This document shows positions 27,901-41,300 of a stretch of 64,000 bases of DNA, piece by piece. This stretch comes from Apostichopus japonicus (Eukaryota; Echinodermata; Holothuroidea; Aspidochirotida; Stichopodidae), in contig NC_092569.1 in the NCBI RefSeq assembly GCF_037975245.1, positions 3,113,001 through 3,177,000 of the forward strand, given 5' to 3'. The notes under the pieces are model-generated. The model was not told the origin of the DNA and made no database searches. It worked only from the letters and a program-made list of their open reading frames with translations. Numbering within the stretch: position 1 is the first letter of the stretch; every line of letters starts with the position of its first letter. Position numbers and translations under genes: made by a program.

Positions 27901-30900
27901 GATTTCTAATACCCAAGTTCTACAGTGCAACACTGTAGTGTGTTTTCTGATACCACAGCTCTAACTGTGTATACAGTGCAACACTGTAGTGTGTTTTCTG
28001 ATACCACGGCTCTGACAGTGTATACAGTGCAACACTGTAGTGTGTTTTCTGATACCACGGCTCTGACAGTGTGTACAGTGCAACACTGCACTGTGTTTTC
28101 TGATACCACGGCTCTGACTGTGTATACAGTGCAACACTGTAGTGTGTTTTCTGATACCACGGCTCTGACAGTGTATACAGTGCAACACCGCACTGTGTTT
28201 CACCTTTAAAGGAATTGTCTGGTGAAAGAATTTGATACATTGTCCTTGTAGTTATTATTTTTCTCTTTCAAACCATGTAAAAATTGTCGCCATTCGACGT
28301 TTTCTTCTTGTAGAAATCTGGTTTTCAAATTCACCAGTTTCTCACCAAAAGTACCGTTTGTTCGAACGCTTCCATATGGTGATTGACGTAGTGCTTGCAA
28401 ATAGGCAAAACAGGCGACTTGAAGTTAGCACTCCCATTTCCGCAGCAAATTAACTCACGTGTAAGCACATTGGATGCCTAATATATATATAACGTACATA
28501 CTCGCGAACGTATATCCTACGATGCCCAGTTGGTGTACTTGTATAGCGTTGCACATAGTACACTCACACTCAAACCACAGTTCATAAACTGTTCTTCGAA
28601 ATCGCTGAAATAAACTTCACGGATCAAATAAGCAGTAAAATGAAACTTGAAAAGTATTAGTTACACCGAAAGAGCAGAATGTAGCACCGAGAAGCTTAGG
28701 CTTCGCAGAACTGTCCGATTGTAAACGTTAGAGTAGCCTATACACGCGAACATTCTTCGCGCTGGAGCTGGATATCGCGATGCATAAACAACGAAGAGTC
28801 TGCTGTTAAAACTTATCTTGTGTTACACAAAGACCACGAAACCACGGATCTACTACATATATGGCGGCTTAAGGTGTTTTTGAAATCATATCTAATTTAT
28901 AAGAAATTTCACTGGAAATCATGGAAGAAATTTATCGGAATCGTTGTCAGAGCAGAATGTAGTACTGAGAAGCTTAGGTTCGCAGAACTGTCCGATTGTC
29001 AACGTTTGAGTATAGCCTACATGCGAACATTCTTCGCATTGGAGCTGGATAGCGCGATGTAAAGCCTAAACAACGAAGAGTCTGCTGTTAAAATTTACCT
29101 TGTGTTACACAAAGACCACGGAACCACCGATCTAGTACATGGCGGCTTAAGGAGTTTTTGAAAACATATCTAATTTCTAAGAAATTTCACCGGAAATTAA
29201 GGAAGAAATTTATCTGTATACAAATGCGGTTTTTGTTGTGATTACCGTATAGGTACTGTGCGGAGGGTGGGTTATGACGCAATCTGCTATGGCAGAGCTG
29301 ACGTCACGTATTGTACTGTTCAAATCATTTTTGAAATGTCTATCCATAACGTTTAAAAAATCGTTTCTCTGTCAAACGCAACATTAGCGTTCTCATACTT
29401 TGACAACATGTTTGGAAAATTATTTACTATTTTTTTAAGGTAACTTCTTTGGGCCACCAGACAATCCTTTTAAAGCCACATTATCCTCTGTGCATATGAA
29501 CAGACAACGGGAATAGGATAAGTGTACAAAAATATATTAAAAAGAAAGGTTTCTTTTCCTTGGAATGTTTTCAGACAACCTCTAGACTGTAACGATGTGT
29601 CTCTATGTTTTACCAGGTTCACTGTAGAGGCAAAGCTTTGATTATAAGAGAGGTGTAAGAACATATTATAGGAGAGTTGTAAGAACATACAAAGCTGTCC
29701 TTAGCTAGCTAATGATTTGATTTATATACACCTGATGACACCTCCATATGATCAAGAGTTACTGGGCATATAGCTGCCCTGGATGGTTAAATATTCAGTC
29801 CTTTGACAGAGAACACAAAGGCGTTGGAGGCAGGGGGCTGGGGGGGGGGGGGGCTGCAGCCCCCAACCAAATTTTTGGGTAAAAATTTGGGCAATAGCTG
29901 AGAATTTTTCGGGCACCTACTGAAAGAATAATAATTTGCAGTGTGTTTTTCCATTTTTTTGGTGGAATTCAGGCAATATGCTGAGAATTTTTCGGGCACC
30001 TACTGAAAGCATAATAATTTGCAGTGTGTTTTTCCATTTTTTTTTGGTGGAATTCGGGCAATATGCTGAGAATTTTTCGGGCACCTACTGAACGAATAAT
30101 AATTTGCAATGTGTTTTTCCATTTTTTTTGGGTGAAAATTCGGGCAATATGCTGAGAATTTTTCAGGCACCTACTGAAAGAATAATAATTTGCAGTGTGT
30201 TTTTCCATTATTTTTTGTGGAATTTGGGCAATATGCTGAGAATTTTTCGGGCACCTACTGAAAGAATAATAATTTGCAATGTGTTTTTCCATATTTTTGG
30301 TGAAATTCTGGCAGTATGCTGAGAATTTTTTGGGCACCTACTGAAAGAATAATAATTTGCAATGTGTTTTTCCATTTTTTGGGGGAAAATTCGGGCAATA
30401 TGCTGAGAATTTTTCGGGCACCTACTGAAAAATTGATAATTATGAAATTCAATGGTTAAACTTATATTATTATCATCATTATTGTTGTAACGACTTCCCC
30501 AATAATTATAACCAGTATGGAAGGGTAATAACACAGAAATGATTGTCATGTGATGTAAAATGTTATTGGCATGTGATGTAATAACCGATGAATGCCTACT
30601 TCATATGCACATTAACCTTTTGAACGCGCGTGGAGCGCGTGAAAAATTTTGGTTATAATTTTTGGGCAAGTCGTTACAGCCCCCCCAAATCAAATTAGGC
30701 TCCTACGCCTATGAGAGAACAGAATGTCTTTGGGCAAAAAATTAGAAGAAAAGTGTTTTTCGCATACACTGGTGATACCCTCGTAAAACATCAGGCATAT
30801 AGAGAAATTAAAATTATAGCTTGATTTACTTAGTAATTTATTTCAAGACCTGCCAACGTTTTACTGAGTCTCCAGGTGGTCTCCTGACTTTATGCTAATC

Positions 30901-31436
30901 CTCCAGCAAAATTTGATTACCATCATTCTACATAAATCTAAATTGGGATCAGAATTATCAGAAATTGGCAGTGCGCGTGTTTGTATCAACGTTGTAGGAA
31001 CCTGGAGAAAAAACGTTTTTCAGGGCTAAATTGTATAAAAAGCTTATGCAATTGCATTTTAACGTAAGCCACACTACTGTGAGAAAGTTGCACTTGCGTA
31101 CATTCTTGCAGAGTTGAAGATTAAAACCTAATATGATTCAATGTCTACACTTTTATATCATTTTTTTATATCTTGCATTAAGCTGCAATTTGGCAAATTC
31201 TTTCTGTTCTATGCTCTAATCTCTCTCAATTTCTGGATTGCAAAATTAATAAAAAACATTGTAAATCTCCCTATATCAGTGAAAGACAGATTGGCAGGTC
31301 TGCAACCCAATATTTCAAATCCTTCAATTTCTGTACACAACTCTCTACTTCACCACATACAAGTAAACACACCCACCCACACACTTATACATACATACAT
31401 ATATATATGCATACATACATACATACATAAACATAT

Positions 31437-31477
<41 letters not shown>

Positions 31478-32260
31478 TATAAATAATATAAATAAGATTA
31501 GCTATCTTACGATTGCGAAGAAGCATGAAACTCAAGTAATAGCGCAAACTCTGTACGAGTGTACATTATTTATATCTATCCAGCTCTATACCCAGGTTCA
31601 CGAGCACTCCTTCACCTGGAATTAATGTCATTTATCATATATATATATATATAATAAACATAAACAGAGAAATAAGATTGCACTCATTACTGACAAATAA
31701 CGAGTACTGTATTAGATATTAGATAATACATTGAAGAGTTTCGGTCCATTAGAGGACCGACTGCTGCAAATTATACTCGCATTTGTTGAATTTTAAATTT
31801 GAAAATAACAAGATGTAACTAACGCAAAGAAAGTGTGATGTAAGATAAATACAAGTCTGTGGCAATGATGGAATAAGTGACAATGGGATAGAAAGTGGAC
31901 GAAGCAAGACAGACGAGGATGAATGGATTACATATGTGTGTGGAACTCATAGGAGTTGTTTAGGGACTCCTTCCCACACCCCCCTCCAAGTATCTGCTGT
32001 GATCGGTGGTGTGAGAAGCGATGCAAAAATATATATCCAACTTTGTTCTCTTTACGCTCAGTTATCTAAGGATTTCAAAGTTACAAGCAATTAAAATACA
32101 GTACATTTCAGAGTTTTGAGAGAGTGGCTAGTACAATTTTGAAATGTTTGGCAATTTGAAACACTTCAAATATTTATCAATAATCATTTGTTTTGTGATT
32201 ATTAATATGGAAGAGGAACCGAGACCCTGTTTCACCTACATAATGTCCCTCCATATGAAC

Positions 32261-32315
<55 letters not shown>

Positions 32316-35300
32316 TCAACTCTGAAGTTCTATTTTGAGTTGTAACTTTGTGGTCACAAGTTCACATAATTCTATAATTTAATGAGGAGGCCCGTCCAAG
32401 AGCTTGCAACATTTTTGCAGCTCTAAATAAACCGCCTATTAACCAGTAAACCAAGAAAAATAAAAATTAGAAAAATAAAAAAAAAATGGCAATTCACATT
32501 TTTATCTTATTGTCTAAACCTTTTGAAGATATTTTGTGTCCAATTTCACAAGTTTTCCTACATTAGTGACTAGTAGTAACTAGTAGTTAATGTTTTCATG
32601 TTTTAAGTGATGACCCATTTCAGCCTTTTCTGGAATGCTGCAGGAAATTTCCAAGCACTTGTAGATTTAGGTACAAACGCTGGCTTTTAAACTGGGAGAG
32701 AAGACAATACAGGTTCCCATTTTCCAAGAAGAGAGCGCGGGAAAGAATGAACCAAAAAAGTTGAAATTTTGCGTAATTTAAGGAGTAAGGTGAAAGCAAT
32801 GCCAAAAGAGATAGTATAACGTTTATATGCCCAGCTCCAGCTGTGAGCAGATATCTCTACCTACACTGCTAAGCTTTGATAGTCATTTCAAATCAACTTT
32901 ACTCGGTGTGGCGAGAATCAATAACTTTCATCGGGTTCTGAAACGAGAAACTTGCTCTCCGTCAATGAGGGGTCATTCAAAGTGCACAGTTTTCACGGTT
33001 GTAGATAAATTGAAAAACCTAGAGATCTGGTAATGAGATCACCGGAGCGGAAACGAGGGCTGTTCTTAAATAATTTCGGTCTGTATTTACATCGATGGCA
33101 ATGTGTGAGGCGATGGTCTTTATGCAAATTTTTTAGAGTTGTGTTTCAAGTAGTTACAATTGGTATTAAAGGCTGAGTATTAACCTTATTTGATTAACAG
33201 ACAGCTGAGGAATGATACAAAGTTATAAATGTATAATATTACAGAGTTCACTTGTAACCTTTGCAGATGTAAATTGTCAATGTTAACATCAACATTTCAA
33301 AAGCCTAGAAAAGAACTTAAAGTGAATGCTGCTTTATACCAAATCAGGTATATATATATAATTCCCGATGTAAAAGCAATTTTCTAATTCCTTTATAAAC
33401 AATACCATAAAACATTGGTAGTATCGTATAGAGAGGAGTAAGTGTCAAGAAGACTTGTAGGGCGAATACAACGTTATGAGTATGTTTCCAACAGTATGAG
33501 TAAGAGCACAATAGCATGAGTAAGAGTACAACAGCAAGAGTAAGGTTACAATAGCATGAGAACGAGTACAACAGTATGAGTAAGAGTACAACAGTATGAG
33601 TACCAGTACAACAGTATGAGAACGAGTACAACAGTATGAGTACCAGTACAACAGTATGAGTACCAGTACAACAATGTGAGTACAGGTACAAAAGTATGAG
33701 AACGAGTTCAACAGTATGAGTATGAGTGCAACGACATGAGTATGAGTACGACGACATGAGTACGAGAACAACAGCATGAGTCTGAATACAACAGTATGAG
33801 TATAACTACAACAGCGTGAGTACCAGCAGAAAAAGAGTTAAAATGAGTACAAGTACAATATATAATTAATAACGCGTCAGTACAACTACATTGTTTTTTG
33901 CACTAGTTCCTATACTTTGTACATGAGTACAAATCTACGAGTGGGATTATCAGTACAGATAACCAGACACTGTTGTTAACAACAGCTTTTGAAGACAGTT
34001 TTCTCTGTTTCCTCCCACAAATAATGTATACAATATACATTAAAATAAAAAGAAAAGCCTGCAGAAAACTGAGCACTACATGACATATATACATTGTATG
34101 AAAACAACATTCATATGTTTAGCTGAGAGGATACAGTGTGCAATGAATGAATATATGTCTCTCTCTCTCATGTAATCTCTCTCATACAATCAGCGTCCAT
34201 GGCCTAGTTGGTTAGGGTGTCCGCGTACAAAGCGGGAGGCCCGGGTTCAAATCCCGGTGGAGGCTGGAAGTTTTTTCACTGTTCTGGATTTTCCTTCTCA
34301 TTACGTTTTCATTTCTACATATATATATATATATATATATATAGATATGCAAATCGGTTTTCAATTATTTCTAATGTAAGACTAAAGACGGCTGAGACTA
34401 CAAGAGCAATCTCAAAATCTCTCTGTGGCGAATAACTATGGGATTTACTTTTAATACCGATAAAAGGTCATTTAGAACAGGAGAGCTCCAGTAAAACTAG
34501 CTGTTAACAACGGGAGATGTGCCATATAATCAAATCATCACCACTTATCAATTTGTTGAGTCCTTCAAGTGAGTGAACAGGAGAGAGAAGGGCTTGGAAA
34601 CCTTGACAGCCGGAAAAATAATAATGACAACAAATTTCAAAGAATATTCATGACAATGCACGAATGAGTGCTGAGTGGAACTCCTGAGGTCAGAGATTGC
34701 ACACGCAGACACACACACACCGAGGTTCAATGCTGAAGCAGCTAAAGAATGTGCACTTCCAGGTCAAAGGTTCACCGATGCTACGTATATACCATGATAC
34801 CATGATTTAGTTCACCGGTTTTATAGGACAAATGCATAAATATGGAATATTTTTTTACTTTAAACCCCAAATTATGCAATCAGCTGATAATTTACATATC
34901 TTGATAAAAATAACAACTCTTGTTTTAAAGCTTATAAATATATGCAAATTTGGTTACATCTTCTCAGACTAAGCCAGCGCATTGTAAGCCTACCAAAACA
35001 CTTTACGTAACAAACCTATATCATAAAGTCTACCAATATTCCAATCTTAAACCAAACGGACAGGAATGTGTATGCACCCTGATCTCGTGACACTTAGACA
35101 TATCAAAGTTAACTTACATTTTGTGGCATGGCAGTTTTACTATAAAAGTTAATTTAACAGATAATAAATATAAAAACAACATCAGAAGAAAACAATGTGC
35201 AAAAGCTCCCATTTAATAGTTCTCTGAGGAATACATTATAACCAAACATCAACAGGGATTGATCAATGTGGATTGAATTGCATTTAAAAAAATATATATA

Positions 35301-38300
35301 TACATATATATAAAAATGTAAGTTGAAAGAATCTTCATTCTCCAGTTTTAAACTACGATTTGTTATCATTTTTGAAATTTTTGCAGGAAGCGATAACCAC
35401 TGATGGTAAATAACATCCGTAAAGTGCAAACGAGAAAACATGGACACCTCAGAGAATATCACTACCTCATCGGTTGCAGGGACCATCTCACCGGGCATCT
35501 ATCCGACCCCGTCTGGCTGCGGCAACCTAACTGGACATTTTGCTGTGTGCTACGAGGAATGGCATCTACCTTTCATACTTCTAATAGCCTTTATCATTAT
35601 TATCACAATATTCGGAAACACTCTGACCTTGGTAGCCATCATCAGTTGCAAATCGTTACGGACGACAGCGAACCTCTTGGTCATATCTCTCGCCATCTCG
35701 GATCTGACTGTGGCCATCGGTGTGATGCCCTTGAGTTTGTTAAAGGAGCTGACGCCGGCGGGGACTCTGGGTCACCCTCTCTGCGATATCTGGGTATCCT
35801 TAGATGTTCTATGCTGCACCGCGAGCATCCTGAACCTCTGCGTCATCGCTCTGGACCGGTTCTGGTCAATCAGCTATCCGTTCAGTTACAACGACAAGCG
35901 GACCCCTAGACGCATGCTGATGATGATCAGCGCCGTCTGGGTTTTGTCCACGACTATTTCGATTGCCCCGCTCCTCGGATGGAAGACTCCAAAGGAAAAA
36001 CAATTCCCCTCCTGCCAGGTATCTCAGGATAAATACTACACCATCTTCTCAACCTTCGGAGCCTTCTTCATCCCCATGACGATCATGCTCGTTGTCTACT
36101 GGCTCATCTTCCTCGAGGCCAGGCGGAGGATTCGAGGCAAGAGTCTCGCAAAGTACGTCGATTCCTCTCTTCAGACCCTCAACGGGAGCGGTTCTCAAAT
36201 CGAAGATGAGAGGGAGAGGTACCACATGAGAGCTTTGACCAATTCCAGTATAATCCAAGGGAGACAAAACCAGCACGCCGCTTTGATGAACGGCCTACGG
36301 GACGAGACGCTCCTACAACCGGACTCCGTCAAATCCGATCCGACGTTAAACGCCGAAGCGCACACCCCCAGAATCGGAAAGAAGACCAGGGCCACGTCCC
36401 TGCCCATCTCTAAACAGTCAGCGCATTACACGGCTTTGAAGAGATTCCAGGCAGAGAAGCAAGCGATGGCCACAGCTCGAGAACAAAAGGCAGCCAAGAC
36501 ACTGGCTATTGTCACGGGAATATTTCTGATCTGTTGGCTGCCATTTTTTAGCTTGGCCCTTCTGATACCCTTCTGCAATTCCTGCCAGATACCGAGATGG
36601 TTTCAGAGTGTGGCTCTCTGGTTGGGTTATTTCAATTCCATGTTAAACCCTCCGATCTATACCATGTTCAACCCAGAATTTCAAAAAGCATTTCACAGAA
36701 CTTTAAGGTGTAGAACTTCTTTGAACTGATGCCAGCAGGCCACTTTAAGGGGTTAACCTAAAAATCTCAACGGATCATTTGCATGTGGAGGAATGGTGGT
36801 GTGGGGGGGGGGGGTTGGAGGGGGAGTTGGTTATGAGGTGTGGTACCTTTCTGAACAGACCCAGGATCGCTTAAATGTTCCACACAACTCTGAAGAAACC
36901 CTGGTAGGGGAGAGGAGGGAAACGTGGGATTTAATGATTCATTAATCCAAGAAATACAAGTTCAATTATCTCACAGTGATTTGTTCAGGAAAAACATTTG
37001 CATATTTCACTTGTAATTTAAAGTATTCCGTTATAAATCTGGATCACCTGCACTATACCAAAGTTTAAGGCCTCTGAGATTGGCCATAGAATGAAAGTCT
37101 AACTGTTCTATTATCGGTGATAATTTGGTCTTTCTAACATGTCTAAGATTGAGAGGAAGCAATTGCTCCATTCTATGGGGGGGGGGGGGATGACAAAATA
37201 GAAGCAGGGTAAAATTTAATTACACTTCCTGCAAGATTCCACCAAGTTACTGGTGCATTGTTATTCTTGTAATCGCCAAAGGCGTGATTATCTTTTACGA
37301 TTCTTTCACCATTATTAAAAATTGCATTCTATGCCACAACAGGCACATCTGCTTTGAACTTGATGTACAAACAGGACAATTAAGGCACAGGTCTGGTTTG
37401 TGATGGATTTGGCACAAACTATTAGCAAGCCATAGACAATTTTTTCAAATATATTAAAGAAAAAGGTCAACCTTTGTGAAATTTCTAATTTGCAGTTGAA
37501 TGTAAAAGCATCTGGGCAGCAAATTCACAAGAATATAACTTATTGACTGCTACATCTATTCACTGTTCATTTTGTGCAACCCCCTCCTCTCCCCCCCCCC
37601 TCCCATACCTTTAATACTATGACCAACTGCCATATTAGTATTGGAAATTAATCTGGTGAACAGGTTTGGTAAAATCAGCTGGAAGTACCGAATTGAAGAC
37701 CCATTCCAAAATATGCTTCAATTGTTGGCCGGTTTTTGACTCTGGTATTCAGAAGAAACAAGATTTTCTTGAAGGTTTTAAACCTCCATGGTGAAAGCTT
37801 TGTGAATGTATGTGGCTGGCTATACACATGGGATGCACACTGAAAACCAAAAACGACTCAAATATTTCCACATTAATTGCATTATCCTAAAAATCTACTT
37901 AGACATAAAATAATAGATCTACTTGGTTCAACTTCTTCGTTCTTCCTAATTAAAAATTGAACGACCATGCAACGCAGTAAAAAAAATTGTCCCACAGATT
38001 TTAATGTAAGGTTCTGTTCTATTATTCCTTTCGCAAACCTTTTATACACGGAACGTCTAAATCTCTATTCCAAGTTGGATTTTTGATGAGCTAAAGCAAT
38101 CCATTAAAACGTTTTTAGGTAACTCACTTTCTCTTGAAGGACAACTTTAGGCCCAATTTGAGTCTTGGTAGGTCACAATCCAAGAGCTCTGATACTGGTT
38201 TTTAAATATATTCCAACTTTAAAGTTTATAGCTAGATCTCTGGAATGTGGACTTCAAGGCAAAATTTATGATGAAGTCGGCTCTTCCCATGCAGGTCTAA

Positions 38301-41300
38301 ATGTCAATCCTAATACACAATATTAAATGATTTCATATAGCTGATCAGCCATAACATATCGCTTAAAACCTTTGTATAAACCGCAGAGCACCCTTGGATG
38401 ACATTGGCCCACATTTACTTTTCACAAATTTGTTAAAGGCATTGAAGACTCGCCCCAAACCGTGTGTGGCCATCTGAAAAAGTCGAATTTCCGTTGCTTG
38501 CAAGTGACGTTCTGTTCGTGTCGCTACAAAATGCAGACAGTAATGATCAACCTGATACCTTGTTATCTTTTATCTAGACCTGAGATGTCCATCGGTGCTA
38601 TGTACACTGTGCTGTGGGTGATGACCGCTGCTGTATGTACCGACTGTACACTAGTGTCTAATTACCGACGGTAGCAAGCTGTGTGTGCATTTTCTGGGAT
38701 CGATGGTGGTGTCTAACACTTCTGTTACACCTCATTCGAAACTAGGTCAGATTTACCGGCATCAGACGCTTCTTTGTGCGAGAGTCTTCACTTCCTTTTA
38801 ATCATTGTAAAACATGTTGTTGGAGGCCAATAATGTCTCCCCCCCCCCCCCCCGGTTGAGTCTTGTGCTGCATCTGAGGAACTAATACCTAAATGGTCTG
38901 TGTGATAGACTAGGTAATCCAGATTCAAATGCTTCAAGCAGTGTTTTCTAAGGGTCTACAAACTATTGAGATATAATTATTGTCTGTGCCTGATATCATC
39001 CTATGAGTGGTTTAGTTTAAACTTATATCTCTTCTTTGGTGATAAACTCCTTGGAATAAAGTAGCTTTCAGATACTGATAATGTTCTCGAATTTGTGCCT
39101 TTTTAAAACATTACATTTATGTAAAAAGAACAGCGCATCTTTAAATGAGCGTCACCCTTTAAGCTCTGTTATTGTTCAGATATTGTATGACGATAACGCC
39201 AGAATTAATTTGCTATGGTTTAAAAGTTTGCTATAATTCTGCGCCATTCATTGGACAGTTCAACTCACCCTTTTCTGAAAAAGCAGTAAAAAGGGATATT
39301 CTGTGGTGAGCAATGTTGAGCTTATATTAAAAGAGACAGAAAATATTCTCTACTGTTATGTTGAAAACCCCGTCTCAATATATTTTCTCTATTTCAAGAT
39401 CTGGTCGATTTGAATGTAACCGAGTCCGACTGGCTAACTTCTCCTGGAAGTTGGATCACAGACCGTGGTCCTGTGATGTCATCAGGGCAAACGCTCTTGA
39501 TAAGCTCCTGATAGACATAGAGACTTAACAATTATCTTAAAATTATAAGATGCAAAGTCTAAGTTTTAACTGCATGTTATGATAGAGTTTATTACCAGAA
39601 ATATATGTATATATATATGTAAATAAGATGAAAATCAAAATAAATTTGAAAATGTTACACAATAGAGTACAATTTGTCCTTTTGTTTTTGGTGATGTAAC
39701 CTTAACAAACAAACAAAATTAACTTTTTATTTAGAAGTTACTAATGATTTATGAACATGTTTAGAATGAATATTTGTACCAGACCGCTTTCTAAAACGGC
39801 TGTTCGTGACTGACCATAAAGCACCTGGCAATGGTTACCAATCTTCACAAAAAATACATACATACATAATAGGTATAGTCACTTTGATGGCAAAAACAAT
39901 TTTCATTTGGATTTGAAAGTGAAAGTCAGACTAGTTACTCTTGGGTAGCTTATCTTCACTTGTATTGCACAAATACCCTGAGTCAGAACTCCGGGTGGTG
40001 GGGGGGGGGGGGGGTGGATGTGAAGCTATATGCATTAGGTATAAACAACAAAGAAGCCAAACGTGCAATGTTTTTGTCCACAAGTAATTAAAGGGGGGTC
40101 TTTTTCTTTTTCAACTGCTAGAAAGTATTAGGATTAGTATAAAATGTTAAAGAAATGCCACTGTCGAGGTGTACAGTATATGCTGCGAGCCCACCTAGGA
40201 TTGTAATTGATAAATTCTGGACCCGGGGCTGACTGTGTGGTAAATGATCAATAGAGTTTATACAACACCTAATTATATTCCGGCCATTTGATTGGTCAAT
40301 TGCTCGTCAATTGCATGCAAAATCCGCTCTATTGCACTCTATGAAATAGAACCATGTGTTATACTTTTTCGATAGCACTTTTTTTCAATGGTAAGAGAGC
40401 AGATAAACCTGTCTATTCAAAACAATCTGTTGCATGAGTGCATTTGACATCCAATTATATCCAAATTTGAAGGTGTTGTATAAAACAAATAAGGAATGGT
40501 TTCCATTCGTGCAATAGTGCAAATATGTCATACATTGAAAGATGTAATTTGTTCCATTCAACTGGGCTGCGCCTCGTTGAATGGAACATTCCATCTTTCA
40601 ACTCATGAAATATTTGCACTATTGCACTCATAACCATTCATTATTTGTATAATAGTGTGAAACATTGTAAACACAATTAATCTTGAGCTGTTTCCACTGT
40701 CTTATGTTCCCCTCCTTCAACATGACCCAAACGTATTTATTCCCGGCAGGTCTGTTCAACTAATCCAAACCGTTTTCACTCACAACGAAGATGAGAGCTA
40801 AGACACTTCAATTACTGACGCAACATGTTGCCGACTCTAAATAAAATTAATTAGTATGTAGGTGGGAAAGGAGTTCACAGACGTAATTTAGCAGAGTACA
40901 AACAAGCAAAGCTACAAGGAGTTGTTACAGTACTAGAAAAGCTGTATGCATTCATTCATTAGGCTAATTCAAGACTTAAAAGAGTCTACGGACACCAATC
41001 GACAACATTGTCCTAATCACTCTAATAGGCATTAGAAATCATGAAAACTAGATGCAACTCCCATAGAAACTCTGACATCAAAGATCGACCATATCACAAG
41101 TCTTTTGTGAATTCTAACTTTATTAATGAATAAACATTAGTTAAGTATGCAAATTGATGAGGTAAAGGGAGTGAGTGCCTAATTTTCTGTTATGTTATCC
41201 CTTTGTGTTTACAACCTTTGTTTCAAGGCCACTGAACACAGGTTTGTGGCCTTAGAAGGCGATTTTTTTTTGTTACATAATTTTTGGTCATCTTTGAAAA

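Noticed and set aside
28000-28200. CRISPR-like direct repeats
   Set aside because: Continuous 51-bp tandem units without unique spacers in a eukaryotic intron: a minisatellite.
33344-33777. Minus-strand frames with Thr-His and Leu-Leu-Tyr repeats
   Set aside because: Product of the 20-bp minisatellite.
35403-35909. 168-codon plus-strand frame as a separate gene
   Set aside because: Most of it is an alternative-frame shadow of the receptor; kept only as a possible uORF observation.
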